64,000 nucleotides of DNA. Origin: Oscillospiraceae bacterium. Its GTDB lineage: Bacteria > Bacillota > Clostridia > Oscillospirales > Oscillospiraceae. The notes below the pieces were generated by a model that did not search any database, was not told the origin of the DNA, and saw only the letters and a list, made by a program, of their open reading frames with translations. Location of the stretch: NCBI GenBank assembly GCA_017861365.1, contig JAGFXR010000006.1, forward strand, positions 124,001-188,000. Reading direction: 5' to 3'. The translations under genes and the position numbers were made by a program. Below are positions 8,621-15,661 of the stretch, one piece after another. How positions within the stretch are numbered: the first letter of the stretch is position 1; each line of letters opens with the position of its first letter.

Positions 8621-9955
8621 CTATGAAAAAAACCGGGCTTCCAGTTTTGCCCTCTGTTCCTCAAAGCCCGGTTTCCCCAGCAGCGCAAACATGTTCCGCT
8701 TATAGGCCTCCACTCCTGGCTGATCGAACGGATTGACCCCAAGAAGATAACCCGAAAGTCCGCAGGCAAACTCAAAAAAGTAGATCAGCTCCCCCGCGCA
8801 GGCCTCCGTGCGGTTGGGTACCGTGAGGACGATACCGGGGACGCCTCCGTCCAGATGCGCCAGAAGCGTGCCGCGCAGCGCCTGCTCGTTGACAAAGGCA
8901 AGCTCGCGCCCAGCCAGAAAGTTCAGTCCGTCCCCATCGCTCTCATCGTAGGGAATGGAATATCGGCCCAGCGGCGCGGCAAAATGAACCACGGTTTCAA
9001 ACAACAGTCTTTGCCCTTCCTGAATGTACTGTCCCATGGAATGGAGGTCGGCGGTAAACTCCGCGCTGGCGGGGAAGAGCCCCCGTCCCTGCTTCCCCTC
9101 ACTCTCGCCGTAAAGCTGCTTCCACCATTCGGCAAACATCCGGAAGGACGGCTCGTAGCACGCCAAAAGTTCAATGCTCTTACCGCTTTGATAAAGGGTG
9201 TGGCGGGCTGCGGCGTATTGCCACGCGGGGTTTTCTTCTCCCGGAATCAGACACCGGCGCATCATCGCCTCCGCGCCGACCATCAGCGCGTCAATATCGA
9301 TCCCGGCGGCGGCAATGGGAAGAAGCCCCACTGCGGTCAGCACGGAATACCGGCCGCCAATCTCATCGGGCACCGTAAAGGTCTCATATCCGGCCCCGTC
9401 CGCCAGATGCTTCAGCGCGCCTTTCTCCTTGTCCGTCGTGGCATAGATGCGGTCCTTCGCGCCCTCTGTTCCGTATTTTTGCTCCAAACGTCCCTTCAGC
9501 ACACGAAACGCCACGGCAGGCTCGGTTGTCGTTCCGGACTTTGAAATCACGTTGATGGAAAAATCCCGATCTCCGATCAGCTCCAGAAGCTCCAGGAGGG
9601 CATCGGTGGACAACGAATTTCCCGCAAAGAAAATATCCGGTGTGTCCTTTTGTTTGAGGTTATAATTGGGCGAGCGCAGCAGCTCAATCACCGCCCTCGC
9701 GCCGAGATAAGAGCCGCCGATGCCGATGACCACCAGAACCTGTGAATCCGACTGAATTTTATGTGCCGCGGCCTTCAGCCGGGCAAATTCCGCCCGGTCA
9801 TACAGAGCGGGAAGCCGAACCCAGCCCGTGAACTCAGCGCCGACACCCGTACCGCTGGTCAGATGCGCATGGGCGGCGTTCAGCGCCGCCTCCTGTTCGG
9901 AACAAAAATTGGGAGGCAGAAACGGGGACACCGCCTGAATATCCACCTTGATCAT
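8621..9955 (-). CDS. pgi: Glucose-6-phosphate isomerase
   Basis: 444 residues, the length of Bacillus/Clostridium-type isomerases, which interconvert glucose-6-phosphate and fructose-6-phosphate in glycolysis. Family segments seen are [14 protein letters not shown], the phosphate-binding [25 protein letters not shown] and a C-terminal [23 protein letters not shown] lies about 8 bases before ATG 9955; a longer open frame to 10081 has no good start signal. The last codons overlap a terminator hairpin. Confidence 0.96.
   Translation of the reverse strand: MIKVDIQAVSPFLPPNFCSEQEAALNAAHAHLTSGTGVGAEFTGWVRLPALYDRAEFARLKAAAHKIQSDSQVLVVIGIGGSYLGARAVIELLRSPNYNLKQKDTPDIFFAGNSLSTDALLELLELIGDRDFSINVISKSGTTTEPAVAFRVLKGRLEQKYGTEGAKDRIYATTDKEKGALKHLADGAGYETFTVPDEIGGRYSVLTAVGLLPIAAAGIDIDALMVGAEAMMRRCLIPGEENPAWQYAAARHTLYQSGKSIELLACYEPSFRMFAEWWKQLYGESEGKQGRGLFPASAEFTADLHSMGQYIQEGQRLLFETVVHFAAPLGRYSIPYDESDGDGLNFLAGRELAFVNEQALRGTLLAHLDGGVPGIVLTVPNRTEACAGELIYFFEFACGLSGYLLGVNPFDQPGVEAYKRNMFALLGKPGFEEQRAKLEARFFS
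8626..8673 (-). terminator. Terminator embedded in the last codons of pgi
   Basis: 10-bp arms (8664-8673 and 8631-8640 on the plus map) enclose a loop of 23 bases. On the minus strand the second arm runs directly into a T-run that also encodes the two Phe residues before the stop. Stem, U-tract and coding end therefore overlap. Confidence 0.55.
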
Positions 9956-10121
9956 GCTTTGACCTCCTGTTTGATCCTTCGGACGGAATTCATTTCGTTT
10001 AGTATAGCGGATGAATCCAAACTTGTCCATGATTTTCCGGCGGTGCCTGCATGAAATGATGCCAAACTCTCTTATTCTCATTGCCTCAACGCTGGTATTG
10101 ATAACGGTTGTGAATGGGAGT

Positions 10122-10304
10122 CTATTGCGCGTCCTCTTCCTTCTCCTCCGTCCCGATGACGCTGTCCATTAATTGAATCAGCTCCAGCGCGCTGCGGAAG
10201 ACAATAGTTTCCCGTTGATTCGCCCAGGTAACCGTCCCCTGCCATGTTTCATTCTGATTACTCAAAATTTGTACCACAAAGGTTTCCCGTTTGATTTTGG
10301 ACAT
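10122..10304 (-). CDS. Small conserved-looking protein, 60 residues, unknown function
   Basis: The protein begins [20 protein letters not shown] and reads as a compact beta-rich fold ([14 protein letters not shown]) followed by a helix ([12 protein letters not shown]) and an acidic tail. AAGGAG precedes ATG 10304 by 8 bases. It lies about 170 bases upstream of pgi on the same strand, so co-transcription is possible. I do not recognise a named family; no TM segment or cysteine motif is present. Confidence 0.7.
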   Translation of the reverse strand: MSKIKRETFVVQILSNQNETWQGTVTWANQRETIVFRSALELIQLMDSVIGTEEKEEDAQ

Positions 10305-10663
10305 AGATCCATCTCCTTATTTACGATATGCGTGCCAAATGTATCGTTATGATAACTACCAGAGAAAACGACGGCCGCGGTTGACCTTACGATCAGCTCG
10401 TTTGTGACATATTATAATACATGTTGCGAAAAATTTCGTTACAAATTGAAATTATTGTCCCGGTTCGGGTAAAAATTTTTTCTATGAACAAAACCTACAA
10501 AATACTAATAATTGATTGTATTTAATCATTGCATATGCTACAATCAGCTCGGCAAAGCCCCTGTGTTTTGGTTGCTTCCAGCTGATGCACCGGACGCTCC
10601 GCTGTTATAGCCGATCCGCCCCGTCCGGCACGTAATGCGATCATTTTTTAAGGAGGAACAGTC
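10305..10663. other. Divergent intergenic region with promoter for the second reductase
   Basis: About 360 bases, AT-rich in the middle. It holds a good promoter at 10516-10544. The 115-base leader after it shows no clear hairpin with a T-run, and no small gene was found. Confidence 0.5.
10516..10544 (+). promoter_or_regulatory. Promoter for the second OYE-type reductase
   Basis: TTGTAT (10516-10521), a 17-base spacer and TACAAT (10539-10544), with TG one base upstream of the -10 box (extended -10). Transcription would start near 10551. Confidence 0.55.
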
Positions 10664-12625
10664 ATGCAGCAGCGTTATCCCCATATCTTCAGTCCCATCA
10701 CCATAGGCAATGTCGTGTTTAAAAACAGAATCTGGTCCGCGCCGGCAGGAGCTCACCTTCTCTATGGCCGCGAGGAATATCCCAGTCAGGCCGCGTTCGC
10801 CTATTACTCCGCCAAAGCCGCCGGAGGCGCGGCTGTGATTACATATTCCGCGCAGAACATGGATTTTCATCAACCTTATGACGCGGTGCACGCCTGTGAA
10901 AACATTCTGCATCCGGAGTCTCACCGCTTTTTCAGCCAGTTCACCGATATGATCCACTTTCACGACGCCAAGGCCAGTCTGGAGCTTCTCGCCTTCCAGT
11001 ATCATGGCTACGATCATAATCAAACTCTGGTTCCATATTCCATCAACGGCGACCCCGGCCCTGACGGTTCCCCTACGGTCAAGCTCACCCGCGCCGCCAT
11101 GGAATCCATCGCCAAATCCTATGGCGCAGTGGCCGAGGCCGCGCTGGAGTGCGGTTTTGACATGCTCCTCATCCACGCCGGACATGGGCTGTGCCTCTCC
11201 CAGTTTTTCTCCCCTGTGATGAACAGGCGGGATGATGACTTTTCTTACAAGCCGCTGGAAAACCGCATGCGCTTTGCCGATCTGATTCTGGATGCCATCC
11301 GCGCCAAGGTGGGAAGACGCCTGCTGATTGAGTTCCGCATCTCCGGCGACGAGCTGTCTGGCGACAAGGGCTATCATGTGGAGGACTGCATTGAGATGCT
11401 CAAGCACATTCAGGACCGCATCGACATCGCCCACGTCTCCACGGGCACCTTCTACAACGGCACCGAGAACATCACCCACCCCACCGAATTTCTCGCCCAC
11501 GGCTGCAACGCCCAATATGCCGCCGCAGTCAAGGCCTGTCCCGATATTAAAATTCCCGTCCTCACTCTGGGTGCTTTTCAGAAGCCAGAACTGATTGAGG
11601 AGACACTGGCCTCCGGAAAGGCGGACATGGTGGCTATGGCCCGGGGTCTGATCGCGGACGCGCAGCGGGTCAATAAGTTTCAGCGCGGCAAAGAGGACGA
11701 GGCCATCCCCTGCATCCGCTGCTTCCACTGTTTAAACTATAATGTCGCCCCCACCTTTGCCTGCTCGGTCAACCCCACCGTGGGCCGGGAGAGCGTCCTT
11801 CCCTTGTTGATTCCTCCCGTCGGCCCGCCCAAAAAGGCGGTCATCGTCGGCGGCGGTCCGGCTGGCATGGCGGCGGCCATCACCGCGGCGCAACGGGGTC
11901 ATTCCGTCATCCTTCTGGAACAGGACGACCACCTCGGCGGCAAACTGGTATTCTCCCGTCAGGTACCCTTCAAGCACGATCTTTGCCGCTTCATGGATTA
12001 TCAGATTCACATGCTGGACAAGCTGGGCGTGGATGTGCGCCTTAACACCACAGCAACCCCGGAGCTTTTGGCGTCGCTGAAGCCCGACGCGGTGATTTCC
12101 GCCGTGGGAGCCGACCCCGCCGTACCTCCCATCCCCGGCATCCACAATGCCAACGTGATCACCGCCGAGAGCGCCTATCACAAGGCAAGCGCAGGCGAGG
12201 CGCTGGGAAACCGGATCGTCGTGCTGGGCGGCGGACTGGTGGGTTGTGAAACCGGCCTGTACCTTGCCATGGAGGCAGGAAAGAAGGTTACCATTATTGA
12301 GATGCTGCCGGAGGTGGCCAGAGATGAAATGTACCTCACCCGTGACGCGCTGTTGGACCGCCTGGAGGAATACACCACACTGATCACGGGCGCCCGCTGC
12401 ACCGGAATCGATGAAACCGGCCTGACCTATGTGGACGAACACGGCAAAACACACAGCCTTGACTGTGATACCGTTGTTCTCTCGGCAGGTATGCGTCCCC
12501 GTCAGGAGCAGGCAGAGGCCTTCCGCGGTATCGCACCCTTCTTTGTCCGCATCGGCGACTGCGTTAAAGCAACCAATGTCCGAAACGCCACCCGCACCGG
12601 CTTTGACGCGGCGGTCCGTCTTTGA
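10664..12625 (+). CDS. Old-yellow-enzyme-type FMN/FAD/4Fe-4S oxidoreductase, second paralog
   Basis: 653 residues with the same architecture as the protein at 42-2054: FMN barrel, 4Fe-4S cysteines near 350, 353, 356 and 367 (CIRCFHC then ACSVNP), FAD fold (VIVGGGPAGM near 394) and NAD(P) fold (VVLGGGLVGCE). This copy keeps the substrate-site histidines of the family (IHAGHG, His171 and His174) and the following SQFFSPVMNRR segment. AAGGAGG lies 9 bases before ATG 10664. Members reduce 2-enoates, dienoyl-CoA esters or oxo-steroid intermediates; the sequence does not decide which. It is a single-gene unit ending at a strong terminator. Confidence 0.92.
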   Translation: MQQRYPHIFSPITIGNVVFKNRIWSAPAGAHLLYGREEYPSQAAFAYYSAKAAGGAAVITYSAQNMDFHQPYDAVHACENILHPESHRFFSQFTDMIHFHDAKASLELLAFQYHGYDHNQTLVPYSINGDPGPDGSPTVKLTRAAMESIAKSYGAVAEAALECGFDMLLIHAGHGLCLSQFFSPVMNRRDDDFSYKPLENRMRFADLILDAIRAKVGRRLLIEFRISGDELSGDKGYHVEDCIEMLKHIQDRIDIAHVSTGTFYNGTENITHPTEFLAHGCNAQYAAAVKACPDIKIPVLTLGAFQKPELIEETLASGKADMVAMARGLIADAQRVNKFQRGKEDEAIPCIRCFHCLNYNVAPTFACSVNPTVGRESVLPLLIPPVGPPKKAVIVGGGPAGMAAAITAAQRGHSVILLEQDDHLGGKLVFSRQVPFKHDLCRFMDYQIHMLDKLGVDVRLNTTATPELLASLKPDAVISAVGADPAVPPIPGIHNANVITAESAYHKASAGEALGNRIVVLGGGLVGCETGLYLAMEAGKKVTIIEMLPEVARDEMYLTRDALLDRLEEYTTLITGARCTGIDETGLTYVDEHGKTHSLDCDTVVLSAGMRPRQEQAEAFRGIAPFFVRIGDCVKATNVRNATRTGFDAAVRL

Positions 12626-12702
12626 CAAGTCTCCTTCCCTGTCGCTCCGGTCAGACTGCGCCTCTTAGACAAATATAACCGGCAGGTATACTCAATGAGA
12701 AG

Positions 12703-12749
12703 AAAACGTACCGAAAACAGCGCTTTAACTGTTTGTTCGGTACGTTTTT
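12703..12749. terminator. Bidirectional terminator between reductase and metal ATPase
   Basis: A 13-bp outer stem (12703-12715 with 12736-12748) extends through an inner AACAG/CTGTT pairing. It is flanked by A-rich and T-rich runs, so it can serve both convergent genes. Confidence 0.85.
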
Positions 12750-12786
12750 CTGTTCTGATTGCGTATTTTTTCGGTAGGCTGTGACC

Positions 12787-14643
12787 TCAGCTGTTGTGCT
12801 TCGGCACATTCAGCGCCCGCATGGCATTGAGGATGGCGATGACGGAAACACCCACATCCGCAAACACAGCCAGCCACATGTTGGCCCACCCCGCGGCGGC
12901 AAGAATCAAAACCGCTGCCTTGATTCCCAGCGCGAATACAATATTCTGCCGCACAATGCCCAAGGTTTTTTTCGAAATCGCCATCGCATCCGCCAGATTG
13001 GAGAGTTTATCATCCATGAGCACAATATCCGCCGCCTCAATGGCCGCGTCGGAACCCATGGCTCCCATGGCAACGCCCACATCGGCCCGGGTCAGTACCG
13101 GCGCGTCATTGATCCCATCACCCACAAAGGTCAGTGTGCTCTTGGGGGATTTTGCGCCCAACAGCCGCTCCACAGCAGTCACCTTGTCGGCGGGAAGCAG
13201 CTCGGCGCAGACTTCGTCCAGACCCAACTCGGCGCCCACCTCCTTGCCTACCGCCGCGCGGTCACCTGTCAGCATCACAATACGTTCCACACCGGCCTTG
13301 CGCAGCCGCCCGATTGCTTCGGCGGCGTCTGATTTGATCCGGTCGGCAATCACGATGCTCCCCTGGTAGACACCGTCCACCGCCACATGGATCATCGTTC
13401 CCGCCGTGTCCGCCTGACTCCACACCACGCCGATGCTGTCCATCAGCTTGGTGTTGCCCGCGTGGATCACCTTACCATCCACCACCGCCCGGATGCCCCG
13501 CCCGGCCAGCTCTTCTGTCTCGGAAACCCGGCCGGTATCCAGTTCCTTGCCATATTCCGCTTTCACAGACAGGGAGATGGGGTGATTGGAATAGCACTCC
13601 GCATACGCTGCATACTCCAGCAGCTGCTCCCGGGTTCCTTCCGCGGGATTGAGGGCAGCGACATGGAATTTCCCCTCCGTCAGGGTGCCAGTCTTATCAA
13701 ACACAACGGTTTTCGTGGCGGCAAGGGCCTCCAGATAGTTGGCTCCCTTCACCAGAATGCCATGTCTTGAAGCGCCTCCGATGCCGCCGAAGAAGGACAG
13801 CGGAACCGAAATCACCAGCGCGCAGGGGCATGATACCACTAAAAAGACCAGCGCGCGGTAAAACCAGGTGTGCCATTCCAGCCCCAGCAGAAGAGGCGGA
13901 ACCAGCGCCAGCAGAACGGCGCAGATCACAACAACAGGGGTATAGTACCTTGCGAAGCGGGTGATAAAGGCCTCCGCCTTCGCCTTGCGGCTGGCAGCCC
14001 GCTCCACCAGCTCCAGAATTTTAGAAACCGTGGATTCTCCGAAGGTGCATTGCACCTCCACCTGAATCACGCCGCTGAGATTAATCGCACCGCTGATGAC
14101 TGTGTCCCCGCTGTTGATGTCCGCCGGAAGCGACTCTCCCGTCAGGGCGGCGTTATTCACAGTGGTAGAACCGTCAATGACCCTGCCGTCCAGCGGAATA
14201 CGCTCGCCGGGACGAATGAGAATCACCTCACCCACCGCAACCTCATCCGGATCCACTGTCTGAACCTCGCCCGCACGCATCACGTTGGCATAATCAGGCC
14301 GGATATCCATCAGCTCGGAAATGGATTTCCGGCTCTTTCCCACGGCGTAGCTCTGGAACAGCTCTCCCACCTGGTAAAACAGCATTACGGCGACGCCCTC
14401 GGGATATTCCCCCGTGGCCATGGCACCCACGGTGGCAATGGACATCAAAAAATTCTCATCAAACACCTGACCGCGCAGAATGTTGCGCACGGCTGCATAA
14501 AGCACATCCCATCCAATGACCGCATATGGAATCAAAAAGGACAGCAGCCTCCAGTAACCCTCCAGATCCAGCAAAACGGCAGCGATGAGCAGGACGAAGG
14601 AAGCCGCGATGCGGGTCAGGGTTTTCCGCTCTCTCTTTGTCAT
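12787..14643 (-). CDS. Heavy-metal-translocating P-type ATPase (Zn/Cd/Pb type, P1B)
   Basis: 618 residues. It has the P1B signatures: the CPC metal-binding membrane motif (SCPCALVISVP near 273), the phosphorylated Asp in DKTGTLTEG (near 315), MLTGDRAAVGKEV and GDGINDAPVL. The substrate group is inferred from the CPC motif and the ArsR/CadC-type partner. It pumps divalent soft metals out of the cytoplasm. The usual N-terminal HMA domain is missing and is supplied by the separate gene 13 bases upstream. GGGAGG before ATG 14643 supports the start. It is the last gene of a three-gene operon. Confidence 0.93.
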   Translation of the reverse strand: MTKRERKTLTRIAASFVLLIAAVLLDLEGYWRLLSFLIPYAVIGWDVLYAAVRNILRGQVFDENFLMSIATVGAMATGEYPEGVAVMLFYQVGELFQSYAVGKSRKSISELMDIRPDYANVMRAGEVQTVDPDEVAVGEVILIRPGERIPLDGRVIDGSTTVNNAALTGESLPADINSGDTVISGAINLSGVIQVEVQCTFGESTVSKILELVERAASRKAKAEAFITRFARYYTPVVVICAVLLALVPPLLLGLEWHTWFYRALVFLVVSCPCALVISVPLSFFGGIGGASRHGILVKGANYLEALAATKTVVFDKTGTLTEGKFHVAALNPAEGTREQLLEYAAYAECYSNHPISLSVKAEYGKELDTGRVSETEELAGRGIRAVVDGKVIHAGNTKLMDSIGVVWSQADTAGTMIHVAVDGVYQGSIVIADRIKSDAAEAIGRLRKAGVERIVMLTGDRAAVGKEVGAELGLDEVCAELLPADKVTAVERLLGAKSPKSTLTFVGDGINDAPVLTRADVGVAMGAMGSDAAIEAADIVLMDDKLSNLADAMAISKKTLGIVRQNIVFALGIKAAVLILAAAGWANMWLAVFADVGVSVIAILNAMRALNVPKHNS

Positions 14644-14656
14644 GAACCTCCCGCCT

Positions 14657-14875
14657 TTATCGCAGAATTACACAGTCCGGTTCAACCTTCCTGCATACTT
14701 TGACCGCTTCGTCCATAATTTCCTCAAAACGGGCGTCGTCCGCCTCAATGGTCAGCTTCTGGGTCAGAAAGCTGATGGTGGCGTCGCTCACACCGTTAAT
14801 TTTTTTCACACCGGCCTCCATTTTCGCAGCGCAGTTGGCGCAGTCCAGATCCTGAAGCTTAAATGTCTTTTTCAT
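14657..14875 (-). CDS. Stand-alone HMA-domain metal-binding protein
   Basis: 72 residues forming one heavy-metal-associated domain. The metal site is DCANCAAKME near residue 11. Such domains bind one soft metal ion through the two cysteines and pass it to a P-type ATPase. It lies between the repressor and the ATPase, 13 bases from the latter, so it most likely replaces the ATPase's missing N-terminal HMA domain. Confidence 0.92.
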   Translation of the reverse strand: MKKTFKLQDLDCANCAAKMEAGVKKINGVSDATISFLTQKLTIEADDARFEEIMDEAVKVCRKVEPDCVILR

Positions 14876-14892
14876 AAAAAATCTCCTTTCAA

Positions 14893-15249
14893 TTATTCCG
14901 CCACATGCTCCATGCCCTGATCGATCATCACTCTGACATGGTCATCGGCGAGAAAATAAATAATGCTTTTGCCCTCCCGGCGGTTCCCCACCAGCTTGCT
15001 CTGTTTGAGCACCCGGAGCTGATGCGAAATGGCCGACTGGGTCATACCCAAGGCTGCGGCAAGGTCGCACACACACATCTCCGACTCAAACAGTACGTAC
15101 AGGATTTTAATGCGGGTTGTGTCTCCGAATACTTTGAACAGATCGGCCAGATCGTAAAGCGACTCCTCCGGCGGCAGCTCGGCCTGAACCTTTTGCAGCA
15201 CCTCCGCATGGGTCTCACATTCCGAACAAACCTCCGCCTCGAATTCCAT
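14893..15249 (-). CDS. ArsR/SmtB family metal-sensing repressor (CadC-like)
   Basis: 118 residues when started at ATG 15249, which has AAGGAG 9 bases upstream; a start six codons earlier is less well supported. The central winged helix carries the metal-site motif EMCVCDLAAAL, matching the ELCVCDL motif of CadC/ArsR sensors, plus a Cys-rich N-terminus (VCSECETH), the N-terminal ligand region of CadC. When metal binds, such proteins release their operator. It heads the operon with the HMA protein and the ATPase, and a palindrome lies just upstream of its start. Confidence 0.93.
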   Translation of the reverse strand: MEFEAEVCSECETHAEVLQKVQAELPPEESLYDLADLFKVFGDTTRIKILYVLFESEMCVCDLAAALGMTQSAISHQLRVLKQSKLVGNRREGKSIIYFLADDHVRVMIDQGMEHVAE

Positions 15250-15264
15250 TTGCAAACACTCCTT

Positions 15265-15286
15265 CATATGATCATCTGTTCATATG
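15265..15286. promoter_or_regulatory. Candidate operator for the ArsR/CadC-like repressor
   Basis: A 22-bp imperfect palindrome with perfect CATATG ends (15265-15270 and 15281-15286). It lies between the -10 box and the ribosome binding site of the repressor gene, a usual place for an ArsR operator that blocks its own operon. Confidence 0.65.
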
Positions 15287-15287
15287 T

Positions 15288-15316
15288 ATAATATCAGGGG
15301 AAGATACTCCTGTCAA
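15288..15316 (-). promoter_or_regulatory. Promoter of the metal-efflux operon
   Basis: On the minus strand a consensus TTGACA (plus map 15311-15316), a 17-base spacer and TATTAT (15288-15293), directly upstream of the candidate operator. Confidence 0.8.
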
Positions 15317-15490
15317 GCATCAAATTCACTTATTTCCACGTGACTGCCGTTCATTTTTTTGACTGATCGTTTGCGATATGCGCGCTTGCTTCTTTACCAT
15401 CTCAAATCATAGATTCCACATACTCCCTAATCTGGGATGAACTTTTCCCTTCAAAATGTGCCCAATTCAAGTTTAACCCCTGTCTTTTAC
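15317..15490. other. Spacer between divergent promoters
   Basis: About 170 bases of mixed composition between the promoter of the metal operon and the promoter of the activase locus. No gene or clear repeat was seen. Confidence 0.4.
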
Positions 15491-15519
15491 TTGCAAAATC
15501 CCACTGATTGATTTATCAT
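15491..15519 (+). promoter_or_regulatory. Promoter of the activase locus
   Basis: TTGCAA (15491-15496), a 17-base spacer and TATCAT (15514-15519). Transcription would start near 15526, leaving a leader of about 135 bases before the start codon at 15662. Confidence 0.6.
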
Positions 15520-15539
15520 ATAAATAATAAGTTAAGAAT

Positions 15540-15641
15540 ATATGGCCGTGAGGACGTCCCTTGTTTTCCATTTTTAAAGTCATTTGCATGGAACGTCCGC
15601 TTCCTGCGCCCAACGGCGATGAAACGCAACCGCGGCCATAT
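15540..15641 (+). promoter_or_regulatory. Potentially structured 5' leader ahead of the activase gene
   Basis: An outer stem pairs 15540-15550 with 15631-15641 (11 pairs, one G-U). Inside, 15552-15557 pairs with 15593-15598, and 15566-15571 can pair with 15588-15593. The nested pairing closes just before the GAGGTG ribosome binding site. I do not recognise a known riboswitch; this may be a cis-acting RNA element or chance pairing. Confidence 0.4.
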
Positions 15642-15661
15642 CAAACAACAGAGGTGCATCT

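Noticed and set aside
10544-11728. 394-residue open frame on the minus strand
   Set aside because: It is the antisense shadow of the second OYE-type reductase, which has clear cofactor motifs and a ribosome binding site.
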